Source of the DNA: Leguminivora glycinivorella
Taxonomy: Eukaryota > Arthropoda > Insecta > Lepidoptera > Tortricidae
Direction of reading: 5' to 3'
Length of the DNA: 64,000 bases
Assembly (NCBI RefSeq): GCF_023078275.1
Contig: NC_062982.1
Span: forward strand, 2,285,001 to 2,349,000
Shown here: piece by piece, positions 21,336-32,900 of the stretch
Layout: each line of letters starts with the position of its first letter
Numbering within the stretch: position 1 is the first letter of the stretch
The notes under the pieces: model-generated
Databases searched by the model: none
What the model saw: the letters and a program-made list of their open reading frames with translations, nothing else
Told to the model about the DNA's origin: nothing
Translations under genes and position numbers: made by a program

Positions 21336-22484
21336 TAACAATTGTTTCACCTCCAGACGATGGCTTCTCCCTCTTCGCTTTCCACGGAAACCTGAACCAA
21401 GAGATGAACGGCCTCGAAGGTGGCCAGTGGTCCAGAGACATCACCAAAGCGGTCAACGGAAGATGGACGTTCAGGGATCGAGACGCGCAGCTGAAGATTG
21501 GAGACAAGATATACTTCTGGACGTATGTGATCAAGAATGGACTGGGGTATCGGCAGGATAATGGGGAGTGGACTGTCACAGGTGAGTAGATTTAAGAAAC
21601 GTATGTAGCGATCTGTTGGCATTCAAGAAATTCGGGAAAGTGGCGTAAAACTGGCGAATGAGATTTTTTGCTTAAATAGGACCAACGTCATCCATCTTTC
21701 TATTATTTAGAGCTGACCCATGGTGACTACTGACCAGCCTTCTGAGATAGCAAATAAGTGTTCCGAGCTGTTTTGGGTGGCGGTGCTACCAGAGCGAATG
21801 TCAATCTGTCAACAATGATGTTTGTTTTCACTATGTTCAAACACGACAAAAGCCATCGTCACGTAACAAATCGTAGTCTACAATGATTTCTGATTTTCCC
21901 TTTTCCTATCCAGAATACGTGGACGAATCTGGCAACCCGGTGAATACTGAGAAAGAATATATCCCTCCCGGGTTCCCGTGCGCCATATCCAGCACGGAGG
22001 TGTCGACGCCCGGCTACGTCTGCGCAGGGCAGCTGCTGTTCGAAGACAACTTCAACTCGGGCGTCGCCAAGGGGAACATCTGGACGCCCGAGATCAAGTT
22101 CCCAGAGGAGCCGGTGAGTATTTTATAGCTTGTGGTTTTTGAAAGCCTTTTCCCCTAGCCAGAATGCGTAGAAAATACTGAAGATCGAAGAAACTGCACA
22201 TTCCGAGCTGCTAAGTGAAAGAGGTCTTAGGAGAAATACCCTCGATTTAAGAATTCTCGGGTTTTCGGAGGAAGATTAGCGTTTTAAATAAAAGCGTTAA
22301 AACGCACAATTTTTTCCCAGATCGTGCAGGACGTAGAATAAATTAACTGGTGAGGTATTTCCTATGCGACTTAGGGTTCTTCAAGAATTTGCATCGGACG
22401 GATCGTTTTCTCAATTCCTGACTATAAAATAAATAAAAAACGTTGCAGAGTTTTCTCCAAAAAGTTACTAACTATTTTGGCTCA

Positions 22485-22600
22485 GTGATCCAAAGTGAAT
22501 CTTGGCCTCCGAAACGAGGCCAAGATTCACCTGCCCCGATCCTGTCCAGCCTCTTGCCAGTCACTGACTTGAAGCCAACGCAGATCCGCCACCACAATGT
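22485..22600 (-). other. Probable LINE-derived fragment in a gene C intron
   Basis: GATCCAAAGTGAATCTTGGC and ACGAGGCCAAGATTCACCTG form a short hairpin, followed by CTTGCCAGTCACTGACTTG. The segment resembles the region coding for the end of a non-LTR ORF2 (DLRWLQ-type words on the minus strand), with frame breaks. Confidence 0.35.
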
Positions 22601-23820
22601 CCTCCCAGCGAAAAGTTACACACATTTAAAAAAATGTTGGAGGAAAAATATCCATACAGTAATAATGAACGTCCTTCTTGTAATTATTAAAATTCCTAGT
22701 GTATTAATTTGTTTTCTGGCATCCGCAGGATTACCCGTTCAATGTATACTTGAGCGACCGCAACCTCCGCGTTCAAGATGGTCGGTTGATCATCAAACCT
22801 ATCACTCTGGAGTCCAAATACGGAGACGACTTCGTGAGGCAGTCTTTGGACTTATCCACTAGGTAAGTTTAATAAAGAAAGGCTCGTAACACCAAAAATT
22901 CAAAATCGGTAGTTGGCGTTCCTGTTGATGTTCCATTAACATTATGAAAGTCAAGGACACCTTAAGGCCCACAGATCACGTGAGCAAGGAGGATCTGTAA
23001 ACACCTTTTAACACTTCAACAAATATTACCAAAGTGACAATCGCTTCCGCAGCGACAGCAAAACGTTTTGTCTATCCATCATTCTTCTATACGACAATGA
23101 CAGTTGAGTTTCGTTTCCTACCGAGCTTCAGTGAATGGTAACGTTGGTTACGCGGCTTTTGTAGTCTATATCGTGAACCTTGGCCAGGTTTCAAGTATCA
23201 CTGGAATAGCACATTATACTGGCATCCTTATTAGGGAAAGCGTCCAGTAAGAATTCTTTGTTGTTGTTGAACTGAAGGTATACTTTCCAGATGCACCGGT
23301 TTACTCGGCACTCCCCTCTGTGAACAAGTGGCCTCTGGACCTTTAATCCTGCCGCCCATCATCACAGCCAAGATCACAACTAGAATAAGTTCAGCTTCAA
23401 GTACGGCAGGGTGGAAGTCAGCGCTAAAATGCCGCTGGGAGACTGGCTGTATCCGGGTAAGATCTTGAACGAGTGAAATGCTTATCGACATGGTAAAACA
23501 AACAATAACTTATTGCAACTTCTCCATGCAGCTATTATATAGTACATAACTAGAGGTAGAGGTAGTTTAGGTACTTGAGAAAATCGCTAGAGACTGTCCT
23601 CTTCATAGAGTATTTGGTAGTAGTAGAGTTATACCTACTTTAGTTAGAACTTAGAATTAGTATAGTATCAATTGTAATTTCAATTCAATTTTAAATATTT
23701 TCTAAATATGTACATGTGACGTGTAAAAGTGCCCCTGCGGCGGCCTATTTGCTGAATAAATTATTTTGTTTGTTTGTTTGTTTCGTTGTTTTCTAACTTT
23801 TATCGATCTTGTTACAGAGT

Positions 23821-23968
23821 AGTGCGAAAAGGGTTTCCTTCGGAAGCGTTCGTATTTATCATGCTAGTTCAGTCAATGTCAGTACATCTTGTACTGACAC
23901 TGACTGAAATAGCATGACACGTTCGTACGTTTCCGTAACAATTCGAAGGCAAATCTTTTCGCACTATC
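23821..23968. mobile_element. Foldback MITE, copy 2 of the 10589-10744 family
   Basis: Same AGTGCGAAAAG/CTTTTCGCACT ends and inner CAGTCAATGTCAGTACATC hairpin. It is in a gene C intron. Confidence 0.75.
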
Positions 23969-24261
23969 TGTATTAACACTGATTTAAACTTTCACGATTT
24001 TTACACATATTCAACATTATTACACATTTTTTTTAATTAACTCGTCGGCTTTTTATTTTTCCCAACGGTTTGGAAGATTTTTTACGACTATGTTATTAAC
24101 TTATCAGTTTATTTAGAGGGCTTGTTATAAAAAGGTCAGGCCTTTGATCCTTAATTTTTGGTGGATTCTCATCTCCTAAAATGGTAGTTCCTGGAAAAAC
24201 CATAGTATGATTATAATATGATTGAGTTTGGTCGCATTCATTTTGTGGGATAGGTAAGTTC

Positions 24262-24425
24262 AATCATCATCAATCAGCCCTTTATCGCCCACTGCTGAGC
24301 ATAGGCCTCTCTTCTAGTACGCCACTTCTCCCGGTCCTGGGCTAATCTCATCCAGTTGTGACCCGCAGTTCTTCGGATGTCGTCGACCCAACGAGCAAAC
24401 TCAGCCAACGGATGCCAACGTTCAA
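24262..24425 (-). pseudogene. Non-LTR retrotransposon ORF2 C-terminal fragment
   Basis: The minus-strand reading EFARWVDDIRRTAGHNWMRL, then AQDREKWRTRREAYAQQW, is the hallmark C-terminus of lepidopteran RTE/CR1-like ORF2 proteins. Only this tail is present, about 25 bp upstream of gene C exon 6. Confidence 0.8.
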
Positions 24426-24734
24426 TGCTAATAGACATTTTAATTTCCAGAGATCCAGTTAGAGCCAAAAGACAAAGAGTATGGCATATGGAAATACGCT
24501 TCGGGCGTTATTCGCATCGCGTGTATGAAAGGGAACAAACAGTATTCTAAGCAGCTTTATGGGGGACCTATCATGTGCGATACGGAACCTTATAGGTACG
24601 CATAATCTTAATTTGACAGTTGCTAATTAATAAATGAAAGTCTCGTCAACAAACGCAATTACAGTTTGACGAGGAATATACATAACTGTAGCTTAATACT
24701 TAAATGATAAATAAAATATTTTTTTTTTCAAAAA

Positions 24735-25055
24735 TTTAATTTTTGGCACAAGTTTTTATCGCCGACTGTGCCTGCCGACCTTTCTTTCAACAGTCATCTA
24801 CTGGTCTCCGAGACGTTTCTAAAAACCCCTTAGTCGATGGGGATACGACGTTTCATAACAGAGTTCCTATGACCACCTTTCTTCTCCATCACCAGATCAG
24901 CTCTATGATAATTGCATTGTCACGTGATTCACATATGTGTGTGCCGAATTTCAACTCAATCGCAAACCGGGAAGTGGGTCAAACTTAGCTTCTACGTTTT
25001 GACGCACACTAACATACTAACAAGGCAAGTTGAATAAAAGCTTGTAAAAAATGGT
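24735..25055 (+). mobile_element. Non-LTR 3'-end repeat (family G), copy 2
   Basis: Same orientation and order of conserved blocks as copy 1, with about 15-20 percent divergence by eye. It sits in the intron between exons 6 and 7 of gene C, an intron that genes B and E lack. Confidence 0.65.
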
Positions 25056-25214
25056 TGATTCACCTTCTTGATTGGGACTTGAACCTCCAACAACTGAATC
25101 TCTAAGTTAAGTGGTCTTCCATGTGAGCTACAGAGGCACCATCCAACACAGCGAATATTTAGACATAAACATAGACATTTCCACCATATGGTATATTATA
25201 ACATTGTTTGCAGA

Positions 25215-25405
25215 CGTTATCTTGTTCTTCCTTGCTCTTTTCCACTTTAAGTGGGGTCGGCTCTCCTAATTATTGTGTGCCACGACATTTTGTCGAGGGT
25301 TGTCGGTTCAGGTAGATTATAGGAGCTTTGCCATGCTGATGGTCCACCATGTTGAAGGAGGGCCTCCTTTGCCTCTTTTCTTCTCCGACAGGTCATTTTG
25401 CAGAC
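25215..25405. other. Probable LINE 3'-region fragment
   Basis: GTGGGGTCGGCTCTCCTAAT and CCACCATGTTGAAGGAGGGC are words common in lepidopteran non-LTR element remnants. No frame is intact. Confidence 0.3.
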
Positions 25406-25984
25406 GTTAATACTAAATTAAAATATTGAATATTTTCAGATCCATGCATTTGAAAGAGAAAATTGGATTTGATAATTGGAATTCAGCTTTCCACAACTAC
25501 ACATTGTTATGGAAGCCAAGTAAGTAAAAATGACAGTTATTTTAAGCAGCTTGATTGTAGGTATTTCACCACTATTAAGTATTAACCCATATGTGCCCAA
25601 CACATATTTTTTCCCCTATTTTTGAGGCGACAACCTCTTTCTCCTACTTATTTTAATGACTAGTAGCATGTTTTCAGCAGTGGGTCGAAAACGACCCTAT
25701 GGGCATATATGGGTTAAGGGCAGTAAAGTAGTTCATTTCGTCTTGTCTACCTTTAACAACTGACGTATTTTTGCGGTGAACGAATATGACGCGATGTCAT
25801 AATGACCACATTCGTACGTCAGTGATTTAGGGCTAAATAATTTCCTTCGCTTTTGTGCGATAAATCCTCTTTTTAACCCCCGACGCAAAAACGACAGGGT
25901 GTTATAAGTTTGACGTGTCTGTCTGTCTGTGTGTGTCTGTCTCTGTCTGTGGCATCGTAGCTTCCGAACGGATGAACCGGGTTA

Positions 25985-26400
25985 CCCTCATCTGGCAGAA
26001 TAATTTTAGTCCGAAACACACTTCGCATAACATGTTTCGCAGAAACACTTTCGGTCGAATGGTAATTTTGCTCGAATGGTAATTTTGCAGAAAACTTAGT
26101 TGGCATTATTACTACCACGCATAAGATACATTTGGCAGAATATTGTTTTACAGAACATTACTTTGGTCGACTTTGATTTAGCATAATTGTATGTACCATA
26201 ATAATCTTATAGCATAATATTACACTAGCAGAATTATTACTCGCTATCAGAAAAGAAAAACTGCCCCAGAGTCACCGTTAGGTACGACGACGAGCGAAGC
26301 GAGGAGGAGTGTTAAGATACCTAACACTCCGTCCCCAACACATCCAACTCGCTATCAAATAGCAAATTACAACTTTTAGTCATAGGGCTTACGGAAAAAA
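25985..26400. repeat. Degenerate-word element with GAGCGAAGCGAGGAGGAG core, copy 1
   Basis: An AT-rich tract repeats variants of GCAGAATAAT, GGTCGAATGG and AGCATAAT, followed by a core CCGTTAGGTACGACGACGAG. The same combination occurs at about 45400-45650. Confidence 0.5.
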
Positions 26401-26550
26401 ACTGCATTTTATGCAGAAAGCAAACCACTTTGCACAGTGATACTAGGGACCAATACAAATGATTTCATCCCAGGAAACACGATTTTCATCCACTAGAATT
26501 CAAGATGGCGGACATTTTCCAAAATGGCGGCCGCATATTTTTGAAAATTT

Positions 26551-27236
26551 ATAGAATCGTAACGGTTGCACCGATTTTGATGGTTGGGGTGTCTATCGTA
26601 TCGTATTGAAGCGTTTATTAATATAAAAAATTAAAATCATAAAAATAATTAATATGGCGGCCGAATAATAAGTAAAATATGAAAATATCAAACTTTTTTT
26701 TCATTCTCGTGCAATTTACCAATAAATTTTCTATGATATGGCCACATTTTTATGTGCTTAAATTAAACCTGATAATATTATCTACATAATAAAATAAAAA
26801 TCATGAAAATCCATTGAGTAGTTTTTGAACTATACCCATTTCAAATGGAGCGCGCGGATTTGAAAGACGTTTTCGCACGTGATGTAAACAATTTTGGAAT
26901 CATAACGGCTGCACCGATTTTGATGGTTGGGGTAGCTATCAGTTTATATTAAAACATTTATTTACATAAAAATTAAAATCATTTAAAAAATAAAGATGGC
27001 GGCCGAATAATAAAAAAAATATGAAATTTTCAATTTTTTTTATTCTCACGAAATTTACAAATAGTTTTTCTACCAAATGGACACATTTTTATTTATTTAA
27101 ATAAAATCTGATATTAACATCTGCAAAATAAAACAAAAAACATTAAAATCCTGTTCAGTAGTTTTTGAACTATACGCATTGAAAATGAAGCGCGCGGGTT
27201 TGAAAGACGTCTTTGCACTTGATATGTGATGCATCG
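26551..27236. repeat. Diverged tandem duplication, two units of about 343 bp
   Basis: Both units contain CACCGATTTTGATGGTTGGG, ATGGCGGCCGAATAATA, GTAGTTTTTGAACTATAC and GCGCGCGG-TTTGAAAGACGT in the same order. Divergence is clearly higher than in the 2217-3442 duplication, so this is an older event. Confidence 0.75.
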
Positions 27237-27274
27237 TATCGTTTGGTACCGCTATACAGGCAAGACTGATTATT

Positions 27275-29273
27275 TATTTTGGTCACAACTTACTATATTA
27301 CTATTCAGAATCAATGTTTTTAGTATTTATATACATTATTAGTTTTTTATTCTGAGTTTAGGTATATTTAGATAACCCCCGTAAACTTGACCATAACATA
27401 ATTTTTATTTTAATATGTAAAAGAACTTAAATGCACATAACATAACATCTGTATTAATAGCAATTGTCCTTTCCGAGGACTCCAGAGATAATTTTCGACA
27501 ACTTCTGTAGGGCCGGGGCTACAGAAATATCTATGTATAAAATAACTTGTTTTCTGCGACAAGGAGCGTATGTTTTTGTAGTGCTGGCGATGTTGGTGGG
27601 ATGCTGGTTATTAATTTTGGTTGGAAACAGTTCCTTGCGCACCAAGTTAACCGATAAATTTTGAGTCTGCGGATCAACTTTTCAAGCTTGGCCATTATTC
27701 CTCCAGGAAGACACTGTTCAGTATGACAACCAACAAGGCTTTTTCCAGAAACTGTAGCCCGTTGATGTTATAAGTGTGGTGACTTTTTTTTCTAAACCAT
27801 TTACTTCCTCAGAGAACATTTAACTACTCTGCTATTTCAGGGTAAACCATAGGAACGTAACCGGAAGAAGCTGATAGCCTCATTGTACCTCGCGCAAAAG
27901 ATATAGCGGAACAGGGACTCACGCGTATCATCACATCTTCCGATACAGATGTCTTGGTATTTAAATAAAAACCATTGGAGTCTTCGGGTGAAGGATAGAC
28001 GTAAAGTCAGTGGCCAGATTCGGGTTTGGACCTAGCTTAGAGCCTCGAAAGGTCTTTGCCTCATGTGAGGCCTCGAGTGAGTTCAGGGTGGTAACGGATG
28101 CTAGAGTGTCCCATGCCCTTCGTTGAGTTTATCTCGCAATTTGTAGCCGTGGAGGCTTTCAGGGCGTTACGTGCAAGATCGGACGTGATGTAAATGGAGG
28201 CAGGAATGTCAGCAAAACGACACTTTACGAGTGCCTAAGCCGCCAAACCATACCGGTAAACAGGCCTGAGTCCATGCTTGCTCACTAAAATATGTGTTAA
28301 GAACGGTCCCAATTTGGCATTTAAGCATGTTATCTATGGAGCTAATTATATTGGGAAATTTCCAATTCTTATCTAGTATATTTTCTTAATACTTCAAATG
28401 AGAATAACCTACCGGAGTATAAGTTATAAAGTAGCTAACACTTTGGATCTTAGAAGACCGACTGCTATTCATGGTTTTTACACTTTTTACGCCTTTACGT
28501 CTGACACCACTTCTTTTTTCAATACAAAAGGAAAAAATCATGTTCTAAAACATTGTTTGCACACACACTGAAGTTATACCAGCTTTGATAGAAACATCGC
28601 AGTAACTACAAAGTCTTCCTGGAGGAATAATCGCCATGCTTGAAAAGTTCACCTGAACTTGGTGAGCAAGAAACTGTTTACCACCAAAAATAAATTAGTA
28701 CCTAACCTAACCAACATCGGCAGCACTCCGTGTCGTATAACAACGCCCCATATTCTGGATATTACTTCTGTGCCTATGCCATGCCATCATCCTGGGGTTG
28801 GAAGACGTACAATGATAGTTGAGTACTGCAGTGGTCTGAAAACAGGGAGATATGGTATGAATATGTATACTTGGACAATTGCGGTTGTGAAAAAGGCTGC
28901 GAAATTTGCAATTATTATGTTATTATGTTATCATTATTTCCTTGTATTTTGATATTATTTTGTATGACTCTTTTATCTTTCAGTATAACCTAGACGAGAA
29001 GCAAAAAGTATGTTTTGTATTAATATATGTTTCCGTAGCCCCCTACAGAAGTTGTAGAAAATTATCTCTGGAGTCTTCGGAAAGGACAATTGCTATTAAT
29101 AAAAATGTTATGTGCATTTAAGTTCTTTTACGTATTAAAATCAAAATTATGTGATGGTCAAGTTAACGGGGGTTATATAAATATACCTAAACTCGGAATA
29201 AAAAACTAATAATGTATATAAATACTAAAAACATTGATTCTGAATAGTAATATAGTAAGTTTTGACCAAAATA
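27275..29273. mobile_element. Transposon-like element with long (400-600 bp) inverted terminal repeats
   Basis: The left arm 27275-27715 and right arm about 28610-29273 are inverted copies: TATTTTGGTCA opposite TGACCAAAATA, TTTCCGAGGACTCCAGAGAT opposite its complement, and CCATTATTCCTCCAGGAAGA opposite TCTTCCTGGAGGAATAATCG. The centre of about 900 bp has no recognisable ORF. Non-autonomous or degenerate; class unknown. Confidence 0.75.
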
Positions 29274-29672
29274 CGTAAAACAGGGATCGGATACCGGTAT
29301 TTTTTTCGGAACGGTTCCGTACGTTGACCCGAGAACTTTACTTTAGCGTTTCTGGTTCCATTAACCGGTATTCTTTTTCGTTCAGTGAACGAACGTTTAT
29401 GAGTGAGAACTGTTCCGAAGAACAGAATTAAATGATACGTTCTTTAAAGAACAGTTCGCGGGAACGGAATTAAATGATACGTTCTTTAAAGAACAGTTCG
29501 CAGGAACGAAATTATTTCGGTTTTTCTATTTCCAAGAATTTGAACGAACAGTGCAAGCGGTGTCGGCCACGGCCATCACTTTAGTAACTTTAGTTTGATT
29601 TGAGACTAGCGGTGAGTAAACGTGGCGTCGAACGAAACAAATACGTCGAAAACATTCTGCACCACAACCACA

Positions 29673-29853
29673 ATGAAGTAAGTTTTTTTCTTTTAACTTA
29701 GTGCTTTCAATTTTACCGATTTTAAAATTTAAGTAATGTCACGACGCTTAAGTATTTATTTACAGGCAATCGTACAGTCCAAGGTCAAATAAGGACGGGA
29801 CGCCGCTATTAGCAAGAGCGAGCATCCTTATTTGACCTTGGTACGGTCATCTC

Positions 29854-29931
<78 letters not shown>

Positions 29932-32900
29932 GCGTGTGCGTGTGCGTGTGCGTGTGCGTGTGCGTGTGCGTGTGCGTGTGCGTGTGCGTGTGCGTGTGCG
30001 TACGCGTGTGTACAATATACACTACTTTCCCATTAATTGTGTCGTTGGTACTGTAGATAGTCAATTACCATAGAAATTACATCAGCTACTATCAACAATG
30101 GACCTTTAGGGTCAGTTGCACCAAACCGTCTGTCACCGTTAAAGCATTCGTTAAATTTTATTGTATGGACAGTTCCATAGGCGTCTGCTGCGTGACGATG
30201 ATGTGTGTGTCAAATGTGGTTGATGCAACGGGCCCTTAGTCTAAAAACGTCACAATGAAAGATGTGAAATGTGCAATTAGTCACAAAAATAAATTGTTTT
30301 TAGTATTCAACACTCCCGTGTCCCAGAACTCGAAGAATCCCAATTCATCCAATGTTCTTATACTGCTGCGAGTGAAAGGGGCACTAATGATGATATTTAT
30401 GACTTGATCGATGCACAGAATGAGCCACTGAGTAAGTACTTACCTATACTAAACCTTCATAAACCTAAATACTGAAACTCTGCCCGGTGGTTCGGTGTTA
30501 GGGCTTGCAATTATCCGTCCAATTCGAAATCCGGATGATTCGACTCGATATTTGAAAATCCGGATATTCGGATAAAATGGATATTTCGAATATTTTTTAT
30601 TTTATTTAATAAATCTCATAATTAGTAACATAATTATGTACTACGATACGAAAAACACGTCGTAGGAAATTGTTATTTTATAATCAGGCTTGAGCTGTTG
30701 TTCGTAACCTTAATGTTAGGTTAGGTTACTTAGTTATTTCATTCTTGCCTTTTTTAGGGTTCCGTAGTCAACTAGGAACCCTTATAGTTTCGCCATGTCT
30801 GTCTGTCCGTCCGTCCGTCCGTCCGTCCGTCCGTCCGTCCGTCCGTCCGCGGATAATCTCAGTAACCGTAAGCACTAGAAAGCTGAAATTTGGTAGCAAT
30901 ATGTATATAAATCACGCCAACAAAGTGCAAAAATAAAAAATGGAAAAAAATGTTTTATTAGGGTACCACCCCTACATGTAAAGTGGGGGCAGATTTTTTT
31001 TTTCATTCCAACCCCAACGTGTGATACATCGTTGGATAGGTATTTAAAAATGAATAAGGGTTTACTTAGATCGTTTTTTGTTAATATTAATATTTTCGGA
31101 AATAATCGCTCTTAAAGGAAAAAAAAGTGCGTCCCCCCCCTCTAACTTTTGAACCATATATTTAAAAAATATGAAAAAAATCACAAAAGTAGAACTTTAT
31201 AAAGACTTTCTAGGAAAATTGTTTTGAACTTGATAGGTTCAGTAGTTTTTGAGAAAAATACGGAAAACTACGGAACCCTACACTGAGCGTGGCCCGACAC
31301 GCTCTTGGCCGGTTTTTATGAAATGACTTCAGTTGCCCATAAGATATATGATTTTATTTTTATGTAATTTTGACTAATATTTGATATTAATGAATTTTAA
31401 TGCTAGAGACATAATCTGATTGCCATATGAGGCAAAACGTCATGTTGTGATCGTTTAGATCGAATATTACCTAAAAAAGGTATTACCTACCTACTCCTTG
31501 TTTAAATATCAGATTGCATTTACGAGGTTTTCATTGCCGATTTATTCAAATGCAAAAAGAACTATGACATATTACAAACACCATTTAGCTTTGTTAAATA
31601 ACAAGGCTGAATGATCTTTCTCTCTAATAATTTTCACCTCTTATCTTTGATGACTTCGTGACTCCATTCCAGTTACACTTGGGACTCTCGGGTAGACGTT
31701 CTTAGCCAGAGGGCCTTACGTTACGTATACAGCGAAAAAGTTTTGGTGTTGCAACACTTGCAACCTATTTTGAAAGGATAAAATGTAAAAGCGTATCTGC
31801 TTAACTACTTCATCTTGTTCTGCAGTTCAATACTAAACAGGTCTTCCGCCGCGGGATACATAGAAGACTTCTTTTTGTCAGAAAATTTGAACAGTTTTAG
31901 TTCTGTTTGCAATTTATTTATTTATTTATAATGTATTCGGATGCTAACAATAATGAAAGTGCAGCGTTTGATACGGTACTCAGTGTCACTTGATTGATTG
32001 AGTTAAATTGATATACATTTACATGAGATTATCCACAAATATTCATGAAAAAAACCCTGCCTGCTAAGCCGCGGTCCCGGCGGATTCGAATCCCGGTAAG
32101 GGCATTTATTTGTGTGATGAGCATAGATATTTGTTCCTGAGTCTTGGATGTTTTCTGTGTATATAAGTATGTATTTATCTATATAAGTATGTATTTATAT
32201 CGTCGCCTAGCACCCATAGTACAAGCTTTGCTTAGTTTGGGGCTAGGTTGATCTATGTAAGATGTCCCCCAATATTTTTGTTTATTATTTATTTACTTAT
32301 AGTCATACTTGTTATGGAGAATTTTTGGCCAAAAGCTGCACTTTTGGATGGAAGCAAGCCGCTTTGCATGGTGATAGTAGACATTATAGTAAACGATTTT
32401 TTTCCGAGGATATCGAAATTTCATCTCTTAGGAAGCCGAGCGTAGCGAGGTGTTTTATGAAAATGAAAAAAATTCTATCTTTTTATTGTATCGTCCGATT
32501 TTGACAAAACGTATCTCAAATGAAAGGTATTAATTTGTGTAATTTAAAAAAATACAAAGAAAAAAAAATTAAAAGAAAAGTAAAAAAAAAAAAAAAAAAA
32601 GTAAATTTCCGTCTCGCACTGAATAACTTCAAAGAATGACAGACAAAATGTACAATGTCGATATACAAGTTTTTTTTAATCGAAGACAAATAAATTTTTA
32701 GTTGAAAACTGAAGACCGCATCGAAATCAGATCAGCATTTTTTAAGATATAAGTTGCCAAAGTTGGGAAAGATCCTTGAAGAAATTCCTTTGCCAGAAAG
32801 TCAGAAATAACATGTTTTTCTGACACAGAAAAATACATAGTAACAGTACACATCAAAATAAAATTAAAAATTCCGAGGATATTATAATTTCATCCCTTAG

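Noticed and set aside
21166..21622. Minus-strand frames of 137 and 91 codons
   Set aside because: They are shadows of CBM39 exon 2 of gene C; the antisense translation has no family features. The same holds for 50828-51350 opposite gene E exon 2.
28659..29121. Two plus-strand frames of 97 and 71 codons
   Set aside because: They fall in the arm of the long-TIR element and have mirror frames in the other arm; no recognised domain.
29809..30073. Four overlapping open frames across the TG/TGTGCG tract
   Set aside because: They are dipeptide translations of a microsatellite and have no gene features.
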